Shown here in pieces: positions 16,451 through 26,255 of a stretch of 35,450 bases of DNA. This DNA is from Gallionella sp. (GTDB taxonomy: Bacteria; Pseudomonadota; Gammaproteobacteria; Burkholderiales; Gallionellaceae): assembly GCA_028710565.1 (NCBI GenBank), contig JAQTTV010000035.1:1-35450 (forward strand), in the 5' to 3' direction. The translations under genes and the position numbers were made by a program. The notes under the pieces are model-generated. The model was not told where the DNA came from. It did no database searches and saw nothing but the letters and a program-made list of their open reading frames with translations. The first letter of the stretch is position 1. Each line of letters starts with the position of its first letter.

Positions 16451-18217
16451 TCATGCTGACAGCCCAGCAATCATGGTCAAAATCCGATCCGTGCATTGCT
16501 TCAGTTCAGCATCAATCTCCGCCAGTGGGCGCGGGGGCTCAAAGACGTAAAAATGGCGGTTGAACGGGATTTCGTAGCCGACTTTGGTTTTGTCGTGGTC
16601 GATCCATGCGTCGGGGGCGTGAGGGAGGACTTCGCGCTTGAAGTAACTTTCGATGTCTTCAGACAGCGGGACGTTTTCAGTATCGCGCAGGCTGGTATCG
16701 GATTGAGGCTTGCCTTTGAGTTTACCTTTTTCGTTCAGAATAATTTTGCCTGCGGCATCGCGTAAAGGGCGTTCAACGGTGAGGGTGCGGTAGCCAAAAT
16801 CCTGATTTTTGAAAATGAGGGCGATGGGTTTCCCTCTCCCCAACCCCTCTCCCGCTTGCGGGCGGGGGGCTTCTTGAAACTCGCCAAACAAGCGCGTAAC
16901 TTCAGCGATGTGCGCGTCCGACATTTCCTTGCGCTTGCTGCCGAGGCTTTTGCGCATTTTCTGCCACATGCTGGATGCGTCGATCAGTTGGACGTAGCCA
17001 CGGCGTGCTTCTGGCTTGCGGTTGGAGAGTATCCAGACGTAAGTGCCGATGCCCGTGTTGTAGAACATGTCGGTGGGCAGGCCGATGATGGCCTCGACCA
17101 AATCGTTTTCCAGCACGTAGCGGCGGATTTCGCTTTCGCCACTACCCGCGCCGCCTGTGAACAACGGCGAGCCATTGAGCACAATGCCGAAGCGGCTGCC
17201 GCCGTCTTGGGTGGGACGCATTTTGCTAACCAAATGCAGCAAAAACAGCAGCGAACCATCGGACACTCGCGGCAAGCCCGCGCCGAATCGCCCGTTGAAG
17301 CCTTGATGCTCATGTTCTTTGCGGATGTCTTTCTCGACTTTTTTCCACTCCACGCCAAACGGCGGATTGGACAGCATGTAGTCGAATTTTTTATGTAAAT
17401 GGCCGTCGTCGGATAGGGTGTTTCCTGCCACGATATTGCCAACATCTTGTCCTTTAATCAGCATGTCGGCTTTGCAAATGGCATAGGACTCATCATTTAG
17501 CTCTTGCCCGAACATGGTGAGTCGCGCTTCTGGGTTATGCTCTTCCAAATATTCACCTGCGATGGACAGCATCCCGCCCGTGCCTGCGGTTGGGTCGTAT
17601 ATGGTGCGCACCACGCCAGGTTTGGACAGCACATCATCGTCTTCGATAAACAGCAAATTGACCATCAGGCGTATCACTTCACGCGGGGTAAAGTGTTCCC
17701 CAGCCGTTTCATTGGAGTCTTCAGCGAATTTTCGGATCAGCTCTTCAAACACCAAGCCCATCTGGCTGTTGCTGACCTCATCGGGGTGCAAGTCGATCTG
17801 TGCGAACTTTTCAGCAACTTGATACAGCAAACCAGATTTGCTCAGACGATCAACCAGCGTGTGAAAGTCGAACCGATCGAAGATGTCGCGCACGGCAGGA
17901 GAAAATGCTTGAACATAGCTGTATAGGTTTTCACGGATGTGATCCTGATCGCCCATCAGCTTCTTCATATCGAGAGGCGAGGTGTTGTAGAAGTTCTGCC
18001 CAGATTTGCGCAACAGGAACGGCTCAGGATTCAGTCCAGCTTGCTGCTTTGCGTCCAGCTCAACCAATACGGCAGGCTTGGTTGCTTCCAGCACACAGTC
18101 CAAACGGCGTAGTACGGTGAACGGCAAAATGACCTTGCCGTATTCGGATCGTTTGTAATCGCCGCGCAACAAATCAGCGATTGACCAAATAAAGGAGGAA
18201 AGCGTGGTGTGATTCAT
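16451..18217 (-). CDS. hsdM: Type I restriction-modification DNA methyltransferase subunit
   Basis: Adenine-N6 methyltransferase of the type I complex, protecting host DNA at the sites read by HsdS. From the chosen start the protein has 588 residues. It opens [21 protein letters not shown], followed by [12 protein letters not shown], the normal HsdM N-terminal domain. The AdoMet-binding motif DPTAGTGGM and the catalytic NPPF (Asn284) are intact. The open frame continues upstream to 18352, and ATG 18245-18247 is also possible, but only the 18217 start has a ribosome-binding motif (AAGG) and it gives the family's usual N-terminus. A CCCTC/GAGGG repeat supplies residues 450-463 in frame. First gene of the hsd operon. 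Confidence 0.95.
   Translation of the reverse strand: MNHTTLSSFIWSIADLLRGDYKRSEYGKVILPFTVLRRLDCVLEATKPAVLVELDAKQQAGLNPEPFLLRKSGQNFYNTSPLDMKKLMGDQDHIRENLYSYVQAFSPAVRDIFDRFDFHTLVDRLSKSGLLYQVAEKFAQIDLHPDEVSNSQMGLVFEELIRKFAEDSNETAGEHFTPREVIRLMVNLLFIEDDDVLSKPGVVRTIYDPTAGTGGMLSIAGEYLEEHNPEARLTMFGQELNDESYAICKADMLIKGQDVGNIVAGNTLSDDGHLHKKFDYMLSNPPFGVEWKKVEKDIRKEHEHQGFNGRFGAGLPRVSDGSLLFLLHLVSKMRPTQDGGSRFGIVLNGSPLFTGGAGSGESEIRRYVLENDLVEAIIGLPTDMFYNTGIGTYVWILSNRKPEARRGYVQLIDASSMWQKMRKSLGSKRKEMSDAHIAEVTRLFGEFQEAPRPQAGEGLGRGKPIALIFKNQDFGYRTLTVERPLRDAAGKIILNEKGKLKGKPQSDTSLRDTENVPLSEDIESYFKREVLPHAPDAWIDHDKTKVGYEIPFNRHFYVFEPPRPLAEIDAELKQCTDRILTMIAGLSA
16830..16869. repeat. CCCTC/GAGGG palindromic repeat inside hsdM (copy E)
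   Basis: TCCCTCTCCCCAACCCCTCT is followed by CCCGCTTGCGGGCGGGG, in the reverse orientation to copy D. It is read in frame as [14 protein letters not shown] in a loop of the C-terminal part of HsdM. Copies in both orientations therefore remain open on the host-gene strand. Confidence 0.8.
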
Positions 18218-18298
18218 TTGAGCCTTGCTAGTGAGATTGTCGGTCATTGTACTTGTGCAGCCATCAATTTGCGTAGTTTGGATGATCCTCAAATACAC

Positions 18299-18313
18299 AA
18301 CTCGCATCGAGTT
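18299..18313. promoter_or_regulatory. Palindrome upstream of hsdM
   Basis: AACTCG and CGAGTT are perfect 6-bp arms around CAT, about 85 nt upstream of the hsdM start and inside the only long leader of the operon. It is a plausible operator for the restriction operon. Its sequence is unrelated to the palindrome at 16401. No convincing -35/-10 pair was found next to it. Confidence 0.35.
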
Positions 18314-18442
18314 TGCATATATGGCGTGTTGAACTGAAAAAATATTGAACATCTACACTACACTTCGATTCCTATCCATTTGACTATCGAACTAATGCAG
18401 CAATGTTTATTAATGCCTTTTATGGTTACGATTTCCCCAGTC

Positions 18443-18472
18443 AAAAAAAATCGGGCTTGCGCCCGATTTTTC
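18443..18472 (-). terminator. Rho-independent terminator of the nuo operon
   Basis: TCGGGC-TTGC-GCCCGA, extended by four A:T pairs, forms a 10-bp stem with a 4-nt loop. On the minus strand it is followed by a run of eight T, starting about 15 nt after the nuoN stop. It is flanked by A and T runs on both sides, so it could work in either direction. It closes the nuo operon and separates it from the hsd operon. Confidence 0.92.
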
Positions 18473-18485
18473 TGCTTCTTTCAGC

Positions 18486-19949
18486 TTAGTGCAGCAGCAG
18501 CGATTGTTTCACAGCGATGGCACACACCATCATTAGTCCACCAGGAAATAAACCAAGGAAGAGTACACCTAGACCATTTAGGCTAATGACTAAAGCGGTA
18601 TCAGGCGAAACTTGGATAACTTCGTGGGTTTCAGGAGTGTCGAAGTACATCAGTTTAACGATACGCAAATAGTAGAACGCACCAATCAAGGAGAACATGA
18701 CGGAGACAACAGCTAAAGGGGTGTAACCCGCTTGGACAATTGCGTTCAACACAGAGAATTTGGCATAGAAACCTACGGTAGGCGGTACACCTGCCATGGA
18801 GAACATTAACAACAGCATCATAAAGGCTAACCAAGGACTACGTTGGTTCAAACCTTTGAAGTCATTCAAGGTATCCGCTTCAAAGCCCTCACGTGATAGC
18901 AACATAATCATGCCAAACGCTCCCAGCGACATCATCACATACACCACGACGTAGAACATGGACGATCCATATCCTTCAATGCCACCCGCGATGAAACCCA
19001 ATAGCAAGAAGCCCATATGTGAAATCGTGGAATAGGCAAACATACGCTTGATGTTGGTTTGTGCAATGGCCGCCAAATTTCCCAACGCCATGGAGGAGAC
19101 TGCCAGAATAATCAGCATGCCCGACCAGTCTTTCACGAGCGGTTGTAGACCATCGACCAAAATGCGCGCCGTAAAAGCAAATGCAGCAAGTTTAGGCGCG
19201 GAACCGATAAACATGGTCATGGCAGTTGGTGCACCGTGATACACATCTGGCACCCACATATGGAAAGGTACGACCCCTAGCTTAAACGCCAAGCCTGAGA
19301 CAACAAATACTAAACCAAAAACCAATAGCGATTTATTAGGCACTCCGTTTTGGATAGCGTGAGAAATCACGGTTAAATCCAAAGATCCTGTCGCGCCGTA
19401 TAACATAGACATGCCGTACAACAGCAAACCAGATGCCAAAGCCCCTAACACAAAGTATTTCATCGCGGCTTCGGTCGCAACAGCCGAATCACGTTGCAAA
19501 GCAACCAAGGCGTACATACTCAGGGACAGTAATTCCAAGCCCAAATAAAGCGACAAGAAGTGATGGGCAGAAATCATCACGTCCATACCGAGCAAGGCAA
19601 ACAGCACCAACACCATAAATTCGCCTGTGAACAAGCCCCTCACCATCAGGTAATCACGAGAATAGACCAACATCATCATCACGGCTACGCTGGAAAGCAG
19701 CTTTAACGTATCTGACATGGCATCGTCTACAAACATGCCATTGAAGGAGATTTGAGCATCGTTAGCATGGGTGAATCCACTCAAGACAGCTGCTCCTAAC
19801 AGGGTAATCAACACCAAATAGTAAGTGAAAATTTTCCCGCTCTTAGTAAGCAATAAGTCCGCAATCAGGATGAAGCACGACATCACCAGTAGAAAGATTT
19901 CCACACTGGCGGGTGCTAACAAACCCCTTAATTCTTCCGTTAAGATCAT
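18486..19949 (-). CDS. nuoN: NADH-quinone oxidoreductase subunit N
   Basis: Antiporter-like, proton-translocating membrane subunit of complex I, homologous to ND2. The 487 residues form about 14 membrane helices. The key charges of the family are visible: Glu139 in [11 protein letters not shown] and Lys223 in [12 protein letters not shown]. The segment [15 protein letters not shown] marks the broken helix of the second half-channel. It is the last nuo gene, 71 nt after nuoM, and its stop is followed directly by the operon terminator. Length matches the family. Confidence 0.97.
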   Translation of the reverse strand: MILTEELRGLLAPASVEIFLLVMSCFILIADLLLTKSGKIFTYYLVLITLLGAAVLSGFTHANDAQISFNGMFVDDAMSDTLKLLSSVAVMMMLVYSRDYLMVRGLFTGEFMVLVLFALLGMDVMISAHHFLSLYLGLELLSLSMYALVALQRDSAVATEAAMKYFVLGALASGLLLYGMSMLYGATGSLDLTVISHAIQNGVPNKSLLVFGLVFVVSGLAFKLGVVPFHMWVPDVYHGAPTAMTMFIGSAPKLAAFAFTARILVDGLQPLVKDWSGMLIILAVSSMALGNLAAIAQTNIKRMFAYSTISHMGFLLLGFIAGGIEGYGSSMFYVVVYVMMSLGAFGMIMLLSREGFEADTLNDFKGLNQRSPWLAFMMLLLMFSMAGVPPTVGFYAKFSVLNAIVQAGYTPLAVVSVMFSLIGAFYYLRIVKLMYFDTPETHEVIQVSPDTALVISLNGLGVLFLGLFPGGLMMVCAIAVKQSLLLH

Positions 19950-20020
19950 ATTTACCTCAAAATTACTCGTTAATTTCTAGTGAATTATCAGTTGCTTGCC
20001 AAACTCAGCAAGAACGCGTG

Positions 20021-21517
20021 CTATTGACCCATCATGATTTTTGAATGCGCAACATGTTCAAGCAGATTGCTGACTGACTCGTGCAGCACTTCCGCAAACG
20101 GCAGCGGATACAAGCCCATGCCTAACACCATCGCTGCCAAAATGGCCAGGATCGCGATTTCACGTGCATTGATGTCAGTTAATTCCGCAACGTGGTGATT
20201 GGCTACTTTGCCAAAAATCACGCGTTTATACATCCACAAGGTATAAGCCGCACCGAAAATCAAGGTACTCGCAGCCGCAAAGGCATACCAGAAGTTCACT
20301 TTGACCGCAGCCATGATGACCATGAATTCACCCACGAATGCGCTGGTACCTGGCAAGCCGCTGTTTGCCATGGCGAACAACATAAAGAATGCTGCGAACA
20401 CGGGCATCTTATTGGCAACCCCACCGTAGGCGGAAATTTCACGTGAATGGACACGGTCATACAACACGCCGATACACAAGAACAGCGCACCAGCGACAAA
20501 GCCGTGCGAGATCATTTGCAACAACGCGCCTTCCATACCGTACTGATTGAACAGGAAGAAACCAAGAGTGACGAAACCCATGTGCGAGATGGATGAGTAC
20601 GCTACCAGCTTTTTCATATCAGACTGCATCAAAGCAACCAAACCAATGTAAACCACTGCTATCAACGACAAGGCAATCATCACGCCTGCTAATTTATGGC
20701 TGGCATCTGGGGTGATGGGTAGTGAGAAACGTAAGAAGCCGTAAGCACCCACTTTCAACATAATCGCCGCCAACACGACTGAACCGCCTGTAGGCGCTTC
20801 AACGTGCGCATCTGGCAACCAAGTATGCACGGGGAACATGGGCACTTTCACCGCAAAGGCAAAGAAGAAAGCGACAAAAATTAAAATTTGAGCTGACATC
20901 GGAATCGCCACGCGGTGGAAATCTTCAATCGCGAAGCTACCTCCTGAGAGGTTATACAAGTAAATCAACGAAACCAGCATGAGCAATGAGCCCAACAAGG
21001 TATAGAGGAAAAACTTCATGGCAGCGTAGACACGACGAGGTCCACCCCAAACGCCGATGATGACGAACATCGGAATCAACATGGCTTCCCAGAACACGTA
21101 GAACAGGATGGAATCCAATGCTGCAAACACGCCATTCACAATACCCGACATAATCAGGAAAGCAGCCATGTATTGTGCGACCCGCTTTTCGATAACCTTC
21201 CAAGCAGCCAACACGACCAATGGCGTAAAGAAACTATTCAGCAAGATAAACAGCATCGAAATGCCATCCACACCCAAGTGATAGTGGATATTGAAGCGTG
21301 TAATCCATGAATGGTACTCAACAAACTGCATAGCACTGGTTGAGGTATTGAATCCCGTATAAAGCGGCAGCGTCACGAGGAAACCCAATACCCCGCCCAC
21401 TAACGCGATCATTCGAGCCAAAGGCGCATTTCGATCATCGCCCGTGGCCATGACGAGAATACCGAACAAAATCGGTAGCCAAATTGCGACACTAATTACG
21501 GGTAATCCAAAAATCAT
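20021..21517 (-). CDS. nuoM: NADH-quinone oxidoreductase subunit M
   Basis: Antiporter-like, proton-pumping membrane subunit, homologous to ND4. The 498 residues carry Glu144 (FWEAMLIPMF) and Lys224 (AVKVPMFPVHTWLPDAHVEAPT), the two charges required for pumping in the family. The SDMKKLVAYSSISHMGFV segment is conserved. It follows nuoL after 97 nt, a gap that contains a perfect 9-bp-arm inverted repeat, and precedes nuoN by 71 nt. There is no sign of truncation. Confidence 0.97.
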   Translation of the reverse strand: MIFGLPVISVAIWLPILFGILVMATGDDRNAPLARMIALVGGVLGFLVTLPLYTGFNTSTSAMQFVEYHSWITRFNIHYHLGVDGISMLFILLNSFFTPLVVLAAWKVIEKRVAQYMAAFLIMSGIVNGVFAALDSILFYVFWEAMLIPMFVIIGVWGGPRRVYAAMKFFLYTLLGSLLMLVSLIYLYNLSGGSFAIEDFHRVAIPMSAQILIFVAFFFAFAVKVPMFPVHTWLPDAHVEAPTGGSVVLAAIMLKVGAYGFLRFSLPITPDASHKLAGVMIALSLIAVVYIGLVALMQSDMKKLVAYSSISHMGFVTLGFFLFNQYGMEGALLQMISHGFVAGALFLCIGVLYDRVHSREISAYGGVANKMPVFAAFFMLFAMANSGLPGTSAFVGEFMVIMAAVKVNFWYAFAAASTLIFGAAYTLWMYKRVIFGKVANHHVAELTDINAREIAILAILAAMVLGMGLYPLPFAEVLHESVSNLLEHVAHSKIMMGQ

Positions 21518-21548
21518 ACTGTCATTCCTTTTACTTTTAAGACAGAGG

Positions 21549-21599
21549 GGCTAAGTACCAAACATCAAATCGGGGGTGAATCCAATTATCTACTTAGCC
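21549..21599 (-). other. Inverted repeat in the nuoL-nuoM gap
   Basis: GGCTAAGTA (21549-21557) and TACTTAGCC (21591-21599) are perfect 9-bp arms with a 33-nt loop, lying wholly in the 97-nt gap after nuoL. The mRNA could form a stem here that protects or processes the transcript. No T-tract follows, so full termination is unlikely. Confidence 0.45.
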
Positions 21600-21614
21600 A
21601 ATTTGTACTGACTA

Positions 21615-23678
21615 CTATTCAAACCAAGTTCGTATAGTCAACAACACGAACACACCAACGATCATGGTAAACGCATAGTGATAAATGTAACCTGACTGCA
21701 AACGTCGCACTACACCAGAAATTCTACCCACCAAGTTTGCTGTTCCATTCACCAATAATCCGTCTATCAAAATGCGATCACCAAATTTGGAAAGGAAGGT
21801 ACTCGCCCCGCGTGCACCGCCCGCGAAGAACCAGTCATTGAAACGATCAAAGTAGTATTTGTTTTCCAGCAAGGTGTAAACCCATTGGAAGCGTTTTTGA
21901 ATCGCCGCTGGAATATCAGGACGTTTCAGATAGAAGAACGCCGCCAATCCCACCCCTGCAATCGCTAACCATAAAGGCAAAGTGGTGAACGAGTGCAACG
22001 CCATGGCAAAAGCACCGTGGAACTCTTCGTGCATCTCATGCAGCGCGTGATGATGCTCGCCAATGAAAATCGCTTCTTTGAAATAACCACCAAACAGCAT
22101 GGGTTCAATGGCAAAGAAACCAATCAATACCGAAGGTATCGCCAATAAGACCAACGGCAGCCAGACCACCCACGGTGTTTCGTGCGGTTTTTGCCCTGGA
22201 GCTAAACCATGGTGGGCGTGATCATCATGGTCGTCATCTACATGATGATCATCGTGCGCATCAGCATGTGCTGCTGCGTGAACTACGGGAACATGATGGT
22301 CATCATGGTGCGCCTTGCCGAAACGCTCTTCTCCATGGAACACGAGGAAGTACATACGGAAGGAATAGAACGCGGTGACGAATACACCTGCTACGACGGC
22401 GAAATAAGCGAAGCTTGCCCCTGGCAGATGCGACAACGATACGGCTTCGATAATGCTGTCTTTGGAATAGAAACCTGAGAAGAATGGCGTGCCTATCAGA
22501 GCCAGTGAGCCAATCAGCGAAGTAATCCATGTAATCGGCATGTATTTACGCAAGCCGCCCATATTGCGAATATCTTGGTCATGGTGCATTGCCATAATCA
22601 CGCTACCCGCGCCTAAGAACAGCAAAGCTTTGAAGAAGGCGTGGGTCATCAAGTGGAAAATCGCTGCGGAATAAGCAGATGCGCCCAAAGCCACAGTCAT
22701 ATAGCCCAATTGAGACAGGGTGGAGTACGCAACAACGCGCTTGATGTCATTTTGGATAATGCCCAAGAAGCCCATAAACAGCGCGGTAATCGAACCGATA
22801 ATCATCACAAAGGATAAGGCGGTGTCGGATAGTTCAAACATTGGTGACATACGCGCCACCATAAAAATCCCAGCCGTCACCATGGTTGCCGCGTGAATCA
22901 GTGCGGAAATCGGAGTAGGACCTTCCATCGAATCAGGCAGCCAAACGTGCAAGGGGAATTGTGCCGATTTGCCCATCGCGCCGATAAACAGCAAGATACA
23001 AATGGCAGTGATAAGATTGACTTCCATGCCTGCAATCGGGGCTAAATCGTTAACGTGTTCGCCCACTTGTGCAAATACATCGGCATAGTTGAGTGAACCG
23101 AATACCATCAACACTAAAGCGATGCCTAACAAGAAACCGAAGTCACCCACACGATTGACCAAGAAGGCCTTTAAGTTGGCATAAATCGCGGTCGGACGGG
23201 TGTACCAGAATCCAATCAGCAAGTAAGACACTAATCCTACCGCTTCCCAACCAAAGAACAACTGCATAAAGTTATTTGCCATCACCAGCATCAGCATGGA
23301 GAAGGTAAACAACGAAATGTAGCTAAAAAAGCGTTGATAGCCCTCATCTTCAGACATATAACCAATGGTGTAAATATGTACCATCAGAGAAACAGATGTC
23401 ACCACCAGCATCATGGTGGCGGTCAATCGGTCAATCAGAAATCCGACTTGGAAGGTTGCGCCATCGGACACCAGCCAAGTATAGATCGTGCCATCAAACA
23501 CATGCCCGTCTAAGACGCTGAGGAAAATTTTAATCGCCCCGAACAATGCCACGCCGACCATCGTAATGGCGATGCGGTGTGTCCAAGTACGGCCCAACAC
23601 CTTGCCGAATAAGCCAGCGGCGAGCGCACCGAATAAAGGGGCTAACGGGACGAGTAAATAGTAGCTTTGAATATCCAT
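21615..23678 (-). CDS. nuoL: NADH-quinone oxidoreductase subunit L
   Basis: The distal antiporter-like subunit of complex I, homologous to ND5, with the long lateral helix along the membrane arm. It has 687 residues, against about 613 in E. coli. Conserved charges are Glu145 (FFGWEAVGLVSYLLIGFW) and Lys237 (MGKSAQFPLHVWLPDSMEGPTP), followed by SALIHAATMV. The extra length includes a His/Asp-rich loop at about residues 456-492, with clusters such as HHDDHH, DAHDDHH and DDHDDHAHH, between two membrane helices. Such loops occur in other proteobacterial NuoL proteins but vary greatly. Only 4 nt separate it from nuoK. Confidence 0.97.
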   Translation of the reverse strand: MDIQSYYLLVPLAPLFGALAAGLFGKVLGRTWTHRIAITMVGVALFGAIKIFLSVLDGHVFDGTIYTWLVSDGATFQVGFLIDRLTATMMLVVTSVSLMVHIYTIGYMSEDEGYQRFFSYISLFTFSMLMLVMANNFMQLFFGWEAVGLVSYLLIGFWYTRPTAIYANLKAFLVNRVGDFGFLLGIALVLMVFGSLNYADVFAQVGEHVNDLAPIAGMEVNLITAICILLFIGAMGKSAQFPLHVWLPDSMEGPTPISALIHAATMVTAGIFMVARMSPMFELSDTALSFVMIIGSITALFMGFLGIIQNDIKRVVAYSTLSQLGYMTVALGASAYSAAIFHLMTHAFFKALLFLGAGSVIMAMHHDQDIRNMGGLRKYMPITWITSLIGSLALIGTPFFSGFYSKDSIIEAVSLSHLPGASFAYFAVVAGVFVTAFYSFRMYFLVFHGEERFGKAHHDDHHVPVVHAAAHADAHDDHHVDDDHDDHAHHGLAPGQKPHETPWVVWLPLVLLAIPSVLIGFFAIEPMLFGGYFKEAIFIGEHHHALHEMHEEFHGAFAMALHSFTTLPLWLAIAGVGLAAFFYLKRPDIPAAIQKRFQWVYTLLENKYYFDRFNDWFFAGGARGASTFLSKFGDRILIDGLLVNGTANLVGRISGVVRRLQSGYIYHYAFTMIVGVFVLLTIRTWFE

Positions 23679-23682
23679 TACA

Positions 23683-23988
23683 TCAGCCTTTCAAACTGCC
23701 GAGATCATCAACGTTAATCGTGCGCAAATTGCGGAACAACACCACCAAAATCGCCAGTCCAATCGCGGCTTCTGCTGCCGCGACCGTTAGGATAAAGAAC
23801 ACAAAAATCTGACCCGCTGTGTCATTAAGATAGTGTGAAAAAGCCACGAAGTTGGTATTCACTGCCAACAGCATTAACTCAATACACATCAACAACACGA
23901 TCACATTTTTGCGATTCAGAAAGATACCGACCACGCTCACCGCAAACAACACCGCGCTCAGTACCAGATAATGCGACAGGGTCAACAT
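23683..23988 (-). CDS. nuoK: NADH-quinone oxidoreductase subunit K
   Basis: Small membrane subunit of complex I, homologous to ND4L, part of the pathway joining quinone chemistry to proton pumping. The 101 residues form three helices and match the family length. The acidic residues within the membrane are seen in [18 protein letters not shown] (helix 2) and in [14 protein letters not shown] (helix 3). It lies 26 nt after nuoJ and 4 nt before nuoL. Confidence 0.97.
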   Translation of the reverse strand: MLTLSHYLVLSAVLFAVSVVGIFLNRKNVIVLLMCIELMLLAVNTNFVAFSHYLNDTAGQIFVFFILTVAAAEAAIGLAILVVLFRNLRTINVDDLGSLKG

Positions 23989-24014
23989 ATATTTTTTATC
24001 TCCCTAGGTGTAGT

Positions 24015-24626
24015 TTAGTTGCTGACCGAATCTTTGGATTCGGCAGCCATTTTGACAATACGAATGCGATCTTTCGCCTTCACTTTTATCTGATCCGCCA
24101 CATTTTGTGACTTCACACCAACACGACGACGCAAGGTCAAGGCAATCGCTGCCACCATCGCCACCAACAGAATCACTGCTGCTAATTCAAACGGATAAAC
24201 GTAATCGGTGTAAATCAATCGTCCCAGTTCTTTGGTATTGCTGTAATTCGCAGGATGAGCAATCGCGGTTACCGTATCTGAAGTTTGACGTGAACCTAAC
24301 ACCCAAACCATCTCAAACACCATTAAACCTGCCAGCCCCGCTCCAAATGGGAACCACCGCCAGAAACCCTCACGCAGTTGAATGAGATTGACATCCAACA
24401 TCATCACCACGAAGAGGAACAACACCATGACCGCGCCGACATAAACCAGAATCAACACAATTGCCAAGAATTCAGCTTCCAGTGTCATCCAAATGCCCGA
24501 AGCACTGCAAAACGCCAGCACAAGGAACAGTGCCGCGTGCACTGGATTACGTGAAGTAATCACCCCGACCGACGCTGTCACGGTCAATGCGGCGAACACA
24601 TAAAATACGATACTAATAAAACTCAT
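24015..24626 (-). CDS. nuoJ: NADH-quinone oxidoreductase subunit J
   Basis: Membrane subunit of complex I, homologous to ND6, with five helices in its first 165 residues or so. The 203-residue protein shows the conserved opening (SRNPVHAALFLVLAF), the flexible third helix (ILVYVGAVMVLFLFVVMML) and a late helix (YPFELAAVILLVAMVAAI). A hydrophilic basic tail (VKAKDRIRI and following) extends beyond the last helix. It lies 72 nt after nuoI and 26 nt before nuoK. Confidence 0.96.
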   Translation of the reverse strand: MSFISIVFYVFAALTVTASVGVITSRNPVHAALFLVLAFCSASGIWMTLEAEFLAIVLILVYVGAVMVLFLFVVMMLDVNLIQLREGFWRWFPFGAGLAGLMVFEMVWVLGSRQTSDTVTAIAHPANYSNTKELGRLIYTDYVYPFELAAVILLVAMVAAIALTLRRRVGVKSQNVADQIKVKAKDRIRIVKMAAESKDSVSN

Positions 24627-24698
24627 AATTTGCCCTCTATGCCTGCTTTAAAGTGAAACGAAACGATGCAAATCTGTCGCACGTTTGCTTTCTGCTCA

Positions 24699-25187
24699 TT
24701 AGCGATATTTCGCATCTGCTGCACGATCTTGCGCAATTTGCGCTTCATGCTTATCGCCAACCGCCAACAACATCGGCTTGGTGTAGTACAAATCACCGCG
24801 CTTTTCACCGTGATACTCAAATACCCGCGTTTCAACAATCGCATCCACAGGGCAAGACTCTTCACAGAAACCACAGAAAATACATTTGGTTAAATCAATA
24901 TCGTATTGAGTCGTGCGACGTGAACCATCTTCGCGCTCTGCCACTTCAATTTTGATCGCCATGGCTGGACAAACTGCTTCACACAATTTACATGCAATGC
25001 AACGTTCTTCCCCATTTGGGTAGCGGCGTTGAGCATGTAGCCCCCGAAACCGAAAACTCTGCGGTGTCTTTTCTTCAGGATATTGCACGGTAATTTTCCG
25101 CGCAAACATGTAGCGACCTGTTACCGACATGCCTTTCAACAACTCATACAGCAGAAAGGTCTTAAAAAAGTTTGTAATTTTTTCCAT
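24699..25187 (-). CDS. nuoI: NADH-quinone oxidoreductase subunit I (two 4Fe-4S clusters)
   Basis: Ferredoxin-like subunit of the connecting arm that carries clusters N6a and N6b toward cluster N2. The 162 residues have both CxxCxxCxxxCP motifs: Cys63, 66, 69 and 73, and Cys102, 105, 108 and 112. The N-terminal helix ([14 protein letters not shown]) is the membrane-surface anchor of the family. It starts 15 nt after the nuoH stop. All eight ligands are intact, so the protein looks functional. Confidence 0.97.
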   Translation of the reverse strand: MEKITNFFKTFLLYELLKGMSVTGRYMFARKITVQYPEEKTPQSFRFRGLHAQRRYPNGEERCIACKLCEAVCPAMAIKIEVAEREDGSRRTTQYDIDLTKCIFCGFCEESCPVDAIVETRVFEYHGEKRGDLYYTKPMLLAVGDKHEAQIAQDRAADAKYR

Positions 25188-25202
25188 CGATATCTCCCGC
25201 GT

Positions 25203-26255
25203 TTACCAAACCCACAGCGGTGTTTGCATCCATGCACCCACGACCACGACCCAAACAATAGACAATGGGATAAACACCTTCCAGCCCAAACGCATCAGTT
25301 GGTCATAGCGGTAGCGTGGGAAAGTGGCTCTAAACCACAAGAACAAGAACAGAATAAATGCAACCTTACCGAACAACCATACGATGCTATCTGGCAAGAA
25401 AGGTAAAGGAGACAACCAGCCGCCCAGGAACATAATGGAAGTCAGGAAGGCAATCAAAATCATGTTGGCATATTCAGCAAGGAAGAACAGCGCGAACGCC
25501 ATGCCTGAATACTCAACGTGGAAACCTGCCACGATTTCGGATTCGCCTTCGGCTACGTCAAACGGGGCGCGGTTGGCCTCGGCGACACCTGAAATCAAAT
25601 ACACTAAGAACATGGGGAAGAGTGGCACAATGTACCAGTGCCAGAATCCAGCACCGTGACCGCTCGCATCACCCTGACCGCTCACGATTTCGCCCAAATT
25701 CAAACTTTGCGAAGCCATTAACACGGTGACCAGCGCGAAACCCATAGCGATTTCGTAAGACACGATCTGAGCAGCGGAACGAAGTGCACCTAAGAACGCA
25801 TATTTCGAGTTGGATGCCCAGCCCGCGATAATCACGCCATACACGCCCAAGGAAGTCATCGCCAGAATGTACAACAATCCCGCGTTGACATCGGACAGCA
25901 CCAACTCAGCGTTGAATGGAACGACCGCCCAAGCTGCCAGTGCTGGCATTAAGGACATAATCGGACCAACGATGAACAGGAACTTATTTGAGCCACTCGG
26001 CAAAATAATTTCCTTCATCAACAGTTTGATACCGTCTGCCAAAGGTTGTAGCAGACCAAAATAACCCACGCGGTTCGGTCCAATACGAATTTGCATCCAG
26101 CCAATGACTTTACGTTCAGCTAAAGTTAAATAAGCGACACAACCCATCAATGGTCCGACGATGAGCATAATTTTGACGACTGTCCAAATTGGCAACCACG
26201 CAGGACCCAGTAAATTTTGCCCAGCTTGTTCTAATGTTTGCAGAAACTCCATCAT
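25203..26255 (-). CDS. nuoH: NADH-quinone oxidoreductase subunit H
   Basis: Membrane subunit, homologous to ND1, that forms the quinone chamber together with NuoB and NuoD. The 350 residues include the conserved [20 protein letters not shown] loop. They also include [40 protein letters not shown] (acidic quinone-pathway loop) and [13 protein letters not shown]. Eight or so membrane helices are visible. The ATG overlaps the nuoG stop by 4 nt; the second codon is also ATG. Confidence 0.97.
   Translation of the reverse strand: MMEFLQTLEQAGQNLLGPAWLPIWTVVKIMLIVGPLMGCVAYLTLAERKVIGWMQIRIGPNRVGYFGLLQPLADGIKLLMKEIILPSGSNKFLFIVGPIMSLMPALAAWAVVPFNAELVLSDVNAGLLYILAMTSLGVYGVIIAGWASNSKYAFLGALRSAAQIVSYEIAMGFALVTVLMASQSLNLGEIVSGQGDASGHGAGFWHWYIVPLFPMFLVYLISGVAEANRAPFDVAEGESEIVAGFHVEYSGMAFALFFLAEYANMILIAFLTSIMFLGGWLSPLPFLPDSIVWLFGKVAFILFLFLWFRATFPRYRYDQLMRLGWKVFIPLSIVWVVVVGAWMQTPLWVW

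Noticed and set aside
5597..16869. A CRISPR array or tandem repeat made of the GGGAGAGGG copies
   Set aside because: Copies are kilobases apart, differ in length and orientation, and lie inside genes, so there is no repeat-spacer pattern.
16451..18352. hsdM starting at the most upstream ATG (633 residues)
   Set aside because: The extra 45 residues precede the normal HsdM N-terminus, lack a ribosome-binding site and cover the palindrome and leader region.
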